Shown piece after piece: positions 1 to 7,512 of a stretch of DNA of 19,310 nucleotides. The DNA lies in assembly GCA_013361075.1 (NCBI GenBank), contig JABWAJ010000098.1, positions 1-19,310 of the forward strand, written 5' to 3'. Source of the DNA: Saprospiraceae bacterium (GTDB taxonomy: Bacteria > Bacteroidota > Bacteroidia > Chitinophagales > Saprospiraceae). The notes under the pieces are model-generated. The model was not told where the DNA came from. It was given only the letters and a program-made list of their open reading frames with translations, and made no database searches. The position numbers and the translations under genes were made by a program. Positions within the stretch are counted from its first letter, which is position 1. Every line of letters starts with the position of its first letter.

Positions 1-2
1 AA

Positions 3-1523
3 GCCGTAGATGCCAAACTGGATGATAAAAAAGCTGAAAAGAAAGGCGGCTGGCAGAAGGTCTTTGAACAACACTTGCTCAAGAATTCAGGGTTTCAACA
101 AGTGGGTGAGTTCATGGAGTTTGAAGTATTACGCGAAGTCAAATTCCCCAAAGATACTGAAATCCCCTTTGATGAAGGTCAACTGCAAAAAATGTTGGCT
201 CATGGGTACGAGGTTTATCAGCGTCCTGATCAATCCTATGTCGCCATAGCCAAAGCGGGAGTTCCTTATAAACTTCCCATGACCTATCGGTTACCTGTTT
301 CTGTGGTGGGGCATTTGCCGGGGCAAGAAAAATTTGCTTTTGCCCAATTTGGTATCACCAACGACAAAGATCTTAGTTCGAGAGCGCATGGGGCCAAAAT
401 GGCCAAAATGTTTACGGCCCAGATTTTGATGAGCATGGGGGGGTATTCTCCCAAGGAACTCCAAAAGGAGTTTGGCCCTCAAAATATGTTTGTAGGTGTG
501 GGAACGGGATTGGGAGATTTATTACCCTTTAATGACATGACAGTCCTGCCTTTGAACATGCAGGATGATATTGCCAATTATTTGATGGCCGCTCTTTTGC
601 CCGATGCCACAACAGGGCAAATTGCCACCGAACAACTGGGAGCCGAAGGTATGGCTTTGGCTGTGATTGCCGCTTGTTCTACAGGGAATGCCAATATCGT
701 CATGGCGGTGAAAGAACTTTTTGGGCGTTATTATATGGCTACCCGGGACGGGGGTGAAGTTAATTGGGCTGAGGTGTTCAAAAAACTCTGGATTGCCGGG
801 GGTGTGGATTACGCCCTGACTTATAATTCAGTGTTTGGATTTAATGCTTTAGGTGCTTTACTGCGCGATGATTGGCGCCGTGCTCATGAGTTGGCTGTAG
901 ATGCGGGATCTCGCCCTGATGAAAAAGAACGAGGTAACTTTGTTCCTGGGGTTGGAGGTGGTGGTCAGGCGTTGTCGGCTGTAGGGCATGCCAAGGCTAC
1001 AGGAAAGCCGGTTTATGGCATGGTGATTGGTGAAGCCTTTAGAACCGATGGTGACAAGTCGGGCAAGGCTCGTGAAGGTTATGGACCAGGGCAAGTGGGC
1101 GCTCTGTTCGAAGCCTGGGAATCAGCCAGAAAATATGTAACCGAACACACCCAGAGTGAGGCTCAAGTACAGGCGCGCTTGAAGGCAGCTCTTAAGAAGG
1201 CCGGTATTGAGACAGATATTTTAAACCCCAAAATGGTTTTGGGGGACATGGGGTTGCGCAAACCTTCTCAACAACAGGCTTTTGTGGCGTCCTTAAAAGA
1301 GGCTTTTAATGTGGATATTATAAGATGGAGTTTAGAACACCTTCCGGCCTACTTGTCAAGAGATCCGGACATTAAGCATTCTTATGTTAAGAAATGCATG
1401 TATGCCATTGCGGCACAACCAGAACCAGAAGCGAGTATTGCACTGCGAGAACTACAGGAATCGGAAGATTTAACGATCAGTAAATTGGCAAGCGATCAAT
1501 TAGCCAGGATGGCAGGCAAATAG
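3..1523 (+). CDS. Ketosynthase-like protein with HEAT-like C-terminal tail (5' partial)
   Basis: The reading frame is open from the left edge, so the true start lies outside the window. From about nt 290 to 1310 the protein follows the beta-ketoacyl synthase (thiolase-like) fold: a VGVGTGLGDL strand, the nucleophile motif AACSTGN (Cys codon 675-677), an AGGVDYALT strand, and SRP followed by GNFVPGVGGGG (about 909-968), matching the family's SRPFD...GFVxGEGAG. The position where the family has NAHGT reads LNPKMVLGD (1221-1247), so the first active-site His appears absent. The segment carrying KxxxGH is missing altogether. From about 1311 the protein continues with a 70-residue tail (KKCMYAIAAQPEPE) closely similar to the C-termini of the small genes downstream. 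Normal decarboxylating condensation is therefore unlikely. The part before nt 290 is lysine-rich at first and not recognised. The fold assignment comes from motif reading; the fusion is seen directly. Confidence 0.72.
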   Translation, partial: AVDAKLDDKKAEKKGGWQKVFEQHLLKNSGFQQVGEFMEFEVLREVKFPKDTEIPFDEGQLQKMLAHGYEVYQRPDQSYVAIAKAGVPYKLPMTYRLPVSVVGHLPGQEKFAFAQFGITNDKDLSSRAHGAKMAKMFTAQILMSMGGYSPKELQKEFGPQNMFVGVGTGLGDLLPFNDMTVLPLNMQDDIANYLMAALLPDATTGQIATEQLGAEGMALAVIAACSTGNANIVMAVKELFGRYYMATRDGGEVNWAEVFKKLWIAGGVDYALTYNSVFGFNALGALLRDDWRRAHELAVDAGSRPDEKERGNFVPGVGGGGQALSAVGHAKATGKPVYGMVIGEAFRTDGDKSGKAREGYGPGQVGALFEAWESARKYVTEHTQSEAQVQARLKAALKKAGIETDILNPKMVLGDMGLRKPSQQQAFVASLKEAFNVDIIRWSLEHLPAYLSRDPDIKHSYVKKCMYAIAAQPEPEASIALRELQESEDLTISKLASDQLARMAGK

Positions 1524-1566
1524 ATTTTTCAGTCGGGGGATAATAAGCATTGAAGCATCTCGTTAG

Positions 1567-1773
1567 CTAAGCCACTACCTGCACACGGGATCCGAAGACT
1601 TTCGTTTCCCTTTTGGCATTAAATGTGCTTATGCTCTGACAGATAGCGGGAAAGCAGAAGGCATTGAAAAATTAAAAGGACTTGCCTGCTCCGCAGATAC
1701 AGTCGTACGCGTATCCGCTCAGTGGCAATTGGATCGGCTAGCGGGCAAAAATCCGGAGCCACTAATTTGGTGA
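1567..1773 (+). pseudogene. Orphan 3' fragment of a HEAT-like small gene
   Basis: This open stretch has no start codon (a TAG stands at 1564-1566). It encodes HYLHTGSEDFRFPFGIKC and continues to the same NPEPLIW C-terminus and TGA as the intact gene at 3059-3601. It corresponds to about residues 115-180 of that 180-residue protein, with only a few substitutions (for example V to G before IKC and E to A in ACSAD) and no frameshift. The 5' part with the W-H motif is missing. It is most simply a truncated duplicate left by recombination; the absence of stops suggests the event is recent. Expression is unlikely without an upstream fusion. Confidence 0.85.
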
Positions 1774-1776
1774 GAT
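1572..1776 (+). repeat. Direct repeat, copy 1 (about 205 bp)
   Basis: Nearly identical to 3400-3604, with about 11 mismatches counted by eye and no gaps (constant offset 1828). It begins inside coding sequence and ends four bases after the stop codon (shared TGAGAT), after which the two copies diverge at once. No terminal inverted repeats or target-site duplications were seen, so it looks like homologous or illegitimate recombination rather than an insertion sequence. Confidence 0.93.
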
Positions 1777-1941
1777 ATTGCCAACACTTAACTGTACTGG
1801 AGAAAATCACCCAAAATGGTAAATTCAAAATAGTCGTAGAGACCCGTTTGGGATCCATCAAGATTGGAAATGGCCTGAATCGTTTTAACGACGGACTCAA
1901 AGCATTTGAAGTTGTATATGTTTATTAAAAGGATAAGGTGT
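1777..1941 (+). other. Unassigned stretch between the fragment and the small-gene array
   Basis: With the region just after the chimera's stop, this completes a 418-bp stretch without an intact gene (1524-1941). One frame stays open to a stop at 1928 and reads plausibly like protein (LEKITQNGKFKIVVETRLG). It lies in a different frame from the fragment, has no convincing start of its own and matches nothing I recognise. It could be the remnant of another displaced C-terminal module or simply the leader of the next gene. An AAAAGGATAAGG tract at 1927-1938 precedes the ATG at 1942. Confidence 0.4.
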
Positions 1942-2448
1942 ATGAAAACTCTGAACTTTGAACTCGTTGATGAATTTGCTTTTGGAAAAATTGATCGCAA
2001 AGAATTTTTGCAACTTAATGATTGTGTTTTAAATTTTTCGGAATTAATTAGATTGAGTTTATTGTGTAAAATTTCAAAAAATAACCGAAGATTTGAAGTT
2101 GTACTTTGGCATGTTCCTAAGAGTATTTCCCAAGAAGAGAAAGAAATATTTTATCGTTTGCTCTTGTTGGAAGATTGGCATTTCTTTCATGAAGAGATTG
2201 TTCAATCTTTTCAGGAACTATTTAATAATAATAAGGAAAATATTTTAGCCATTAAGTGGGCTATGGAAAGAGTACCTGAGTACCTTTCAGGTTTCGATCT
2301 TAAAACTTCTTATATTCGAAAGTGTGCTTATGCTATTGCAGCCCAGCCACAACCAGAATCAATAATCGCACTTCAAGAATTACAAACATCTGAGGATGAA
2401 ATCATCAGCAAACAGGTTACTGTTCAGCTATCTAAATTGGCGATGTAG
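1942..2448 (+). CDS. HEAT-like small protein, array member 1
   Basis: A 168-residue, AT-rich gene with no signal peptide or membrane segment, so probably cytoplasmic. It is predicted to be mostly helical. Landmarks are EDWHFFHEEI (W-H at 79-80) and YIRKCAYAIAAQP (K-C at 127-128), the latter opening a HEAT-like repeat that continues ALQELQTSEDEIISKQ. The ATG at 1942 is preferred over TTG at 1906 because AAAAGGA sits 8 bp upstream and because MKTLNFELV aligns with the start of the next gene (MKKLTSEQV). It is closest to array member 2 and to the tail of the ketosynthase-like gene (all share IAAQP). A role as an immunity or binding protein is inferred only from the array context. Confidence 0.8.
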   Translation: MKTLNFELVDEFAFGKIDRKEFLQLNDCVLNFSELIRLSLLCKISKNNRRFEVVLWHVPKSISQEEKEIFYRLLLLEDWHFFHEEIVQSFQELFNNNKENILAIKWAMERVPEYLSGFDLKTSYIRKCAYAIAAQPQPESIIALQELQTSEDEIISKQVTVQLSKLAM

Positions 2449-2512
2449 TCTCGAGGCCCTGCTTTAGATATTTTTAATGAAAATATTTTTGCGTTTGAAA
2501 CAATGTAGAAAC

Positions 2513-3049
2513 ATGAAAAAATTAACAAGCGAGCAGGTGGAGTTACTCCATGAGATGATGGCAGGGTCGTTATCGTATCAGTTGTTTTTGCAAAAAATTG
2601 ACATTGAGATAGATATGGAACTTTGCTTTAATTTGCTTCTTGAAGCAAAGGCTGAGAATGATGCATCCATGTTTCGAAATGTTTTATGGGGATTAGTACC
2701 TCAATTGAGTTACACACAAAAACTTTTGCTATATCGTATGGCACTAATTGATCAATGGCATCATGAACATGAAGAACTTGTACAAGCATTTCAGACTACA
2801 TACAATCAGGAGCAAGAAAACATTAAATATATAAAAATAATTATGCAGCATTTACCAGGCTACATGGCTAATACTGTTTTAAAAGATTCTTTTATCCGTA
2901 AATGTGCCTATGCTATTGCGGCACAACCAACGCCGCATAAAGAATTAGCTTTAAACGAACTCAGTGCGGGCACAGACGCAATTATTGTAAAGTATGCATT
3001 ACATCAGCTTCAAAAAATCGAGCATAGTAAAAAATCTTCGATAGAATAA
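2513..3049 (+). CDS. HEAT-like small protein, array member 2
   Basis: A 178-residue helical protein without signal peptide. It carries DQWHHEHEEL (W-H at 82-83) and FIRKCAYAIAAQP (K-C at 130-131), then a HEAT-like helix pair (ALNELSAGTDAIIVKYA) and a short charged end. The ATG at 2513 is chosen over 2477 by alignment with member 1. It shares ordered similarity with member 1 along its whole length (for example NVLWGLVP versus VVLWHVPK), so the two are paralogues from an old duplication. It starts 64 bp after member 1 and ends 9 bp before member 3, consistent with cotranscription. Function is unknown. Confidence 0.8.
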   Translation: MKKLTSEQVELLHEMMAGSLSYQLFLQKIDIEIDMELCFNLLLEAKAENDASMFRNVLWGLVPQLSYTQKLLLYRMALIDQWHHEHEELVQAFQTTYNQEQENIKYIKIIMQHLPGYMANTVLKDSFIRKCAYAIAAQPTPHKELALNELSAGTDAIIVKYALHQLQKIEHSKKSSIE

Positions 3050-3058
3050 ATTAGTGGC

Positions 3059-3601
3059 ATGAATAGCTTTGACATGGATGCAACCGAAAAGCAAAAGATC
3101 CTATATTTAATTCAAAAAAGAATCACCAAAGAAGACTTTTTAGCCTCCATTTCTCCCGTTCCAGTTTTTGCTTATATGAGGGATGGGCTACAAGAATCTC
3201 TTCAGCGCGAAGATGCAGAAAGTGTCTATTATTTATTGATGTTGGGTTCGAAGTTTGATTTTAGCGAAGACACTGTTGGGATATTGTGTGATCTTATAAA
3301 TGAAAAATGGCATACAAGCCAGGAAGAAATTGCCCGAATACTTGGTATGCAATTCGCGGGTACCCTTTCTGTTGAGAGGGTGGCTACTGCTATGCAAAAC
3401 CAATACCCGCACATGGGATCTGAAGACTTTCGTTTCCCTTTTGTCATTAAATGTGCTTATGCCCTGGCAGATAGCGGGAAAGCAGAAGGCATTGAAAAAT
3501 TGAAAGAACTTGCCTGCTCCGAAGATACAGTCGTACGCGTATCCGCCCAGTGGCAATTGGATCGGCTAGCGGGCAAAAATCCGGAGCCACTAATTTGGTG
3601 A
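3059..3601 (+). CDS. HEAT-like small protein, array member 3
   Basis: A 180-residue soluble protein. It carries NEKWHTSQEEI (W-H at 84-85) and FVIKCAYALADSG (K-C at 131-132), followed by KLKELACSEDTVVRVSAQWQL, which reads as a classical HEAT or PBS-lyase-like repeat. It belongs to the LADxG subgroup with member 4, unlike the IAAQP subgroup. Its base composition is less AT-rich than members 1 and 2. Its last 66 codons plus the stop are duplicated at 1572-1776. Function is unknown; a protein-binding role, possibly immunity-like, is inferred. Confidence 0.8.
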   Translation: MNSFDMDATEKQKILYLIQKRITKEDFLASISPVPVFAYMRDGLQESLQREDAESVYYLLMLGSKFDFSEDTVGILCDLINEKWHTSQEEIARILGMQFAGTLSVERVATAMQNQYPHMGSEDFRFPFVIKCAYALADSGKAEGIEKLKELACSEDTVVRVSAQWQLDRLAGKNPEPLIW

Positions 3602-3604
3602 GAT
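3400..3604 (+). repeat. Direct repeat, copy 2 (3' end of array member 3)
   Basis: The intact-gene counterpart of 1572-1776. It covers the codons for the K-C HEAT-like repeat through the stop plus four bases. Copy 2 is the probable source, because only here is the gene complete. Confidence 0.93.
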
Positions 3605-3641
3605 TCCCGGCATTTGAATTGCGAAAAAAAATCAACTGGCA

Positions 3642-4082
3642 ATGGCATTAGAAAAGACTTTTTTGGACTGGTACAACAAGCTATTGCAAACAAAGGACCC
3701 AGAAGAAGCCTGGAGGTATTTTGATTTGGATTTTTCTGAATGTACAGAAGAAGAAAAATTAAATGCAGATATGGCAATGTTTAAGGAAACCTGGCATAAT
3801 CTGCATGATAGTTTGGCAATGGGATTTCAAATAGATAAAAACCCAGCTGCGGTAAAATTTCTGTTCGAATCAGTCATGAGCGGCAATATTCCTGAATTCG
3901 ACTACAAGCCGGTTTCCAGAAAATGCATCTGGGCGCTGGCAGACATAGGCACAGTAGAAGCAAAAGCCTGTCTTGAGCAAATTGCCCGGTCTGGGGATGA
4001 AATCATCGCTGGGTTTGCAAAAAAAAGATTAGACAACTGGGCTAAAGAAGTAGGGAGGAAAGGCAACCACAACCACCAATAA
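3642..4082 (+). CDS. HEAT-like small protein, array member 4 (short)
   Basis: A 146-residue soluble protein and the shortest and most diverged member. It retains KETWHNLHDS (W-H at 51-52) and VSRKCIWALADIG (K-C at 94-95), followed by a HEAT-like repeat (ACLEQIARSGDEIIAGFAKKRL). Relative to members 1-3 the region before W-H is about 30 residues shorter. The first residues FLDWYNKLLQTKDPEEAW suggest a helical start. It lies 40 bp after member 3 and stops 1 bp before the end of the oppositely oriented DUF4291 gene, which marks the right edge of the array. Function is unknown. Confidence 0.78.
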   Translation: MALEKTFLDWYNKLLQTKDPEEAWRYFDLDFSECTEEEKLNADMAMFKETWHNLHDSLAMGFQIDKNPAAVKFLFESVMSGNIPEFDYKPVSRKCIWALADIGTVEAKACLEQIARSGDEIIAGFAKKRLDNWAKEVGRKGNHNHQ

Positions 4083-4083
4083 A

Positions 4084-4686
4084 TTAACTCCCATTTTTAG
4101 GAAATATCCCCGGGAACACCTTTGGATAAACCTGCTCCTTTGGAAGCAGGGCCTGCGCTTCTTCAATTTTGCCTTCCCGGATCAACATGCAGATGGTTTT
4201 GCATGCTGTCGTAATGTCTTGAATTTCAACAATCCATTCTTTTGTATAACGGGAAACAGCTTCTCCGGAAAGGCCAATCTGGATAGATCGGTAGTCTAAT
4301 TTGTTCAGAAACAGATCGCGCTCAGGGTCCCATTGCACGCGAACAGGCGATTGTTCTAATTGTGCCTGCCAGGCTTCGTAAGAAAGATGAAACGCAGCGT
4401 CGAAATGGGAAAGGCAGGCGTGCTCCAAAGCCCAATCAAAGCCTTCCTGTCTGAGTTTGATGGCCAATACGTGTTCCTGGCCAGGTTTTTCAGCCCAGCC
4501 ACATCTGTACATCATCCAAAAAAAAGAAGGTTTAATCCAGGTCATCCGTTCGATTTTAAACGGAGCAACAAACGTTTGGGCCCTGACGGCATTTTGAGCA
4601 ATTTCTTTTCGATAAGCCTGATAAACGGTAATCGTGCGTTCATCGTATTCGGCGCGGATTTGGTGCGCGGGGGGAGATGTTAACAT
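4084..4686 (-). CDS. DUF4291 family protein
   Basis: A 200-residue protein with the hallmarks of DUF4291 in order: IRAEYDERTITVYQAY near the start, MTWIKPSFFWMMYRCGW in the first third, VQWDPERDLFLNKLDYRSIQIGL in the middle and EWIVEIQDIT near the end. Length fits the family (about 190-200). The conserved Asp, Tyr, Lys and Arg residues suggest an enzyme, but no biochemical role is established that I can cite. There is no signal peptide, so it is probably cytoplasmic. It is convergent with the small-gene array (1-bp gap) and separated by 144 bp from murF, so it may use its own promoter. Confidence 0.93.
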   Translation of the reverse strand: MLTSPPAHQIRAEYDERTITVYQAYRKEIAQNAVRAQTFVAPFKIERMTWIKPSFFWMMYRCGWAEKPGQEHVLAIKLRQEGFDWALEHACLSHFDAAFHLSYEAWQAQLEQSPVRVQWDPERDLFLNKLDYRSIQIGLSGEAVSRYTKEWIVEIQDITTACKTICMLIREGKIEEAQALLPKEQVYPKVFPGIFPKNGS

Positions 4687-4830
4687 AAGTGTAAAGGCTT
4701 TTGCCGGGTTTTGATAGGTTACAAAAGTGATCTAAACACTTCTTTATCCGGAAAAGTGCTGCTTTGTACTAAATTAAAATTAAAGCTCGCGTTTGCCTTT
4801 TGCAAGTTTGCGGACTTGCATATGATTCCT

Positions 4831-6171
4831 TCACTGCCCTGTCGGCGTTGTCAGCAGCAAGCGTTCCATGCGCATGCCACGAGAGGCTTTGATGAGCAGC
4901 AGAGAGGGCGGAAAGTCCTGAAGCAGGAACCAATCCCGCAAGTCATCCACCTGATTAAAATGCCGGAGACCAGCTTCACGAGCCGCTTCGGCAAAAGATG
5001 GCCCCGTTAGCACAACCTGGTCGAAACCCTGGTCCACGGCCAGTTGAGCAATGCGCCGGTGTTCTTCAGCACTCGATTCGCCCAGTTCGAGCATGTCGCC
5101 AAGTACGGCAATTTTATGGGTGCCTTCCATCGCAGCAAGATTCAGGATAGCCTGGCGCATGCTGTCGGGATTGGCGTTGTAGGCGTCCAGAATGACCGTG
5201 TGTTCCCCGAGGCGGATCAGTTGCGAGCGGTTGTTGGTAGGCACATATTCTTCAATAGCGGTTTTGATTTTGTGCGCCGGCACTTTAAAATATTTGCCCA
5301 GCGTAATGGCCGTCATAATGTTGTTAAAATTGTAGATGCCAATAAGCCGGCTCATGACTTCTACCAATTCGCCATATTCCGACAAAAAGGCAACCCGCAC
5401 AAAGGGATCGGCAGCCAGCAATTGCGTTTCGTAGTATTCGCTGGCAAAATCCGGAGCATCACTTTTCGTATAAAACAGTTTTTTGGAAACCGGCGCCGCC
5501 AGATCTTCCAGAAAAGGTTCATTTTTATTGATAAAAACCATGCCTTTGTGGGCTGCGAGGTACCGGTAAAGCTCCGATTTTCCTTTTTTTACCCCTTCTA
5601 TGCCACCAAACCCTTCCAGATGGGCCTTCCCAATATTGGTAATCAACCCGTGTGTAGGCTCGGCCAGGCTGCACAAAAACTCTATTTCGCCCTGGTGGTT
5701 GGCGCCCATCTCAATGACCGCAACTTCCGTTTGGGCAGGCATAGACAATAAAGTGAGCGGCAAACCAATGTGGTTGTTAAAATTTCCCTTTGTAAAATGA
5801 GTAGGGTAATGGCTGCTTAAAACCGAGCTGACCAATTCTTTTGTTGTGGTTTTGCCATTCGACCCGGTGATGGCTATAACCGGAATTTCGAATTGCCGGC
5901 GGTGGTGCCTGCCCAATTCCTGCAGTGCGGCCAGGGTATCTTCCACCAGCAAAAAACGATCGTTTTCGCACACGGTGGGGTCATCCACAACTGCAAAAGC
6001 AGCTCCGTCCTCAAGGGCCTTTGCGGCAAATTGATTGCCATCAAAATTGTCGCCGCGGAGTGCAAAAAACAAGGCACCTTGTGGTACATTGCGGGAATCG
6101 GTCGTTACAACCGGGTGGTTGAGGTAGATCTGGTAAAGTACCGGGATTTCCATGAAAACTGAATTAGCCAT
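4831..6171 (-). CDS. murF: UDP-N-acetylmuramoyl-tripeptide--D-alanyl-D-alanine ligase MurF
   Basis: This cytoplasmic ATP-dependent ligase adds the D-Ala-D-Ala dipeptide to the UDP-MurNAc-tripeptide, the last soluble step of peptidoglycan precursor synthesis. The 446-residue protein has the three-domain Mur ligase layout. A substrate-binding domain starts TTDSRNVPQGALFFAL (23-38). The ATP-binding domain has P-loop GSNGKTTTKE (103-112), KGNFNNHIGLPLT (128-140) and EMGANHQGEI (154-163), with KKGKSELYR supplying the lysine region. The C-terminal domain has DAYNANPDSM (329-338) and GDMLELG (358-364). A second in-frame ATG at codon 7 (MEIPVLYQ) is an equally reasonable start, since neither has a clear ribosome site. 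It lies 31 bp downstream of bshB1 and is probably cotranscribed with it. It appears complete. Confidence 0.97.
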   Translation of the reverse strand: MANSVFMEIPVLYQIYLNHPVVTTDSRNVPQGALFFALRGDNFDGNQFAAKALEDGAAFAVVDDPTVCENDRFLLVEDTLAALQELGRHHRRQFEIPVIAITGSNGKTTTKELVSSVLSSHYPTHFTKGNFNNHIGLPLTLLSMPAQTEVAVIEMGANHQGEIEFLCSLAEPTHGLITNIGKAHLEGFGGIEGVKKGKSELYRYLAAHKGMVFINKNEPFLEDLAAPVSKKLFYTKSDAPDFASEYYETQLLAADPFVRVAFLSEYGELVEVMSRLIGIYNFNNIMTAITLGKYFKVPAHKIKTAIEEYVPTNNRSQLIRLGEHTVILDAYNANPDSMRQAILNLAAMEGTHKIAVLGDMLELGESSAEEHRRIAQLAVDQGFDQVVLTGPSFAEAAREAGLRHFNQVDDLRDWFLLQDFPPSLLLIKASRGMRMERLLLTTPTGQ

Positions 6172-6202
6172 GCGAAGATAGGGTTCTTGGTTTAAATTCC
6201 CG

Positions 6203-6934
6203 CTACCTCAAATCGTACAAACTATCGACTCCGGGAACACGCGTGGTGGTGAAGCCTTCTGCAAATTCAAAACCTGCTTCCCGACCATAAATGCGTGCTT
6301 TGGCTGTTAATAGTTCAAAAAAATCCTTGCCGGAAATAGGGGAGCTGAGTTCGGATGCGTATTCTGTAGCGTCAGGTATGTAAAACTGAGAACGAAAAGC
6401 CCGCACCAATTCTAGTTTTTTAGACAAAAAAGGGGTGATGTCTACCACAAAATCCGGTCGCAGAGAATGGTCTTGTATGTAATGATAAACGGCAGCTGGG
6501 CGCCAGCGTTCCTGTACATTTCCGGATTCATCCAGTGTTTCAATTTTGGCAAGTCCGGCATAAAAACAAGCGTCTGCAATTAGTTTTGCAGCCCTGCCAT
6601 GGTCGGGATGCCGGTCGCTGACAGCATTGGCCAATACAATATCAGGCCGATGGGTGCGAATGACCTGCGCAATCTTCCGGATATTTTCAGGGGTATATTG
6701 GAAAAAGCCATCTTCCATGCCTAAGTTTTTGCGAAAAGCAGCCCCCATGAGTTCAGCAGCATGAGCTGCTTCCTGGTCCCGAATGGCTGCTGTGCCCCGC
6801 GTGCCAAGTTCGCCCCGTGTCAGATCGAGCAGCCCTACCGTTTTTCCCTGAGCAAGATGGCTCAGCAAGGTGCCGCTACAGCTAAGTTCCACATCGTCCG
6901 GGTGGACGCCAATGGCTAAAATATCTACTTTCAT
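6203..6934 (-). CDS. bshB1: Bacillithiol biosynthesis deacetylase BshB1
   Basis: This zinc-dependent LmbE/PIG-L family deacetylase removes acetyl from GlcNAc-malate in bacillithiol synthesis, the low-molecular-weight thiol of many Firmicutes and Bacteroidota. The 243-residue protein shows metal ligands in AIGVHPDDVELSCSGT (HPDD at 11-14) and SDRHPDHGRAA (HPDH at 109-112), plus LTRGELGTRGT (38-48) and the late VDSLYDLR end typical of BshB1. The family's general base corresponds to the Asp of HPDD. It sits upstream of murF in the same direction and 22 bp after the small membrane-protein gene. BshB2 or mycothiol-type relatives are less likely given the ELSCSGT and GELGTRG wording. Confidence 0.92.
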   Translation of the reverse strand: MKVDILAIGVHPDDVELSCSGTLLSHLAQGKTVGLLDLTRGELGTRGTAAIRDQEAAHAAELMGAAFRKNLGMEDGFFQYTPENIRKIAQVIRTHRPDIVLANAVSDRHPDHGRAAKLIADACFYAGLAKIETLDESGNVQERWRPAAVYHYIQDHSLRPDFVVDITPFLSKKLELVRAFRSQFYIPDATEYASELSSPISGKDFFELLTAKARIYGREAGFEFAEGFTTTRVPGVDSLYDLR

Positions 6935-6956
6935 GGATGGTTAAATTTATGCAAAC

Positions 6957-7451
6957 TCATCGCCTGGGGATGAGTTTTGCTTTTCCGGCAGCCAGGGTGT
7001 CTGTTCTGAAACGTTGTATGTAAACATTGCCTCCGCGGTCTAAATAGGTGAGTTCAATGGAAAAATTCGGGGTGATCTTTTCCTGTCCTGTTGCTTCCAG
7101 CAAAAGGCTGTAGCTTTTATCCGTTTCCAGTTCGTGCCCGGCCAGCACGTTTTTTACGGCTACGTCTACCCGGCCTTTGATCTGAAGAGCGGAAAAGGTG
7201 ACAGGTTCGCCTGTGTTGCGTATTTTGAGGAATGCATCACGTCCAAGAGGCGCTATCTGAAAGCCCTCAATCATAAGTTTGGGCACAATCGCGGAGCGTT
7301 TGCGTTTTTTCGATTGCGCAGAAGCAATACGCCATAGAAGCAACAATACCAGCACGGTGCCACCAATGGCCCAGTACTCCGGAGCAACAGCGGCTGCCAG
7401 GGTGCGGGCCTGTTCCCAATAGGACTGCAAGGTGTCGGTAAAGGATTCCAT
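6957..7451 (-). CDS. Single-pass membrane protein of unknown function
   Basis: A 164-residue protein. A short N-terminal segment is followed by one strong hydrophobic helix (about 24-44, EYWAIGGTVLVLLLLWRIA) and a basic stop-transfer stretch (QSKKRKR, 46-52), which places the C-terminal domain on the cytoplasmic side. That domain (55-164) alternates short strands with polar turns (FLKIRNTGEPVTFSALQIKG), suggesting a small beta-sandwich. No family is recognised. It is 22 bp upstream of bshB1 and 61 bp downstream of a secreted-protein gene, all in the same direction, but no shared function is evident. Confidence 0.8.
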   Translation of the reverse strand: MESFTDTLQSYWEQARTLAAAVAPEYWAIGGTVLVLLLLWRIASAQSKKRKRSAIVPKLMIEGFQIAPLGRDAFLKIRNTGEPVTFSALQIKGRVDVAVKNVLAGHELETDKSYSLLLEATGQEKITPNFSIELTYLDRGGNVYIQRFRTDTLAAGKAKLIPRR

Positions 7452-7469
7452 AGTCAGACTTTATTGCAC

Positions 7470-7507
7470 AAAAAAAGGCAATATCGCCGACAAGGCGAAG
7501 CATCGGC
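7470..7507 (-). terminator. Candidate intrinsic terminator after the secreted beta-domain gene
   Basis: Read on the - strand just after the stop at 7513, GCCGA (7507-7503) can pair with TCGGC (7490-7486) around a 12-base loop. A run of seven Us follows (7476-7470). The stem is short and the U-run is 9 bases beyond it, so this is a weak candidate. Confidence 0.25.
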
Positions 7508-7512
7508 AGGAA

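Noticed and set aside
1572..1776. Insertion sequence or CRISPR explanation for the repeat
   Set aside because: Only two copies, no inverted ends, no spacers, no transposase, and the repeat lies within coding sequence.
1619..1900. - strand frames at 1619-1900 and 3447-3635 that look alike
   Set aside because: Their similarity only reflects the DNA direct repeat; the conserved reading frame is on the + strand.
5044..5751. 235-codon + strand frame inside murF
   Set aside because: Antisense shadow of a complete and certain murF; the protein has no family features.
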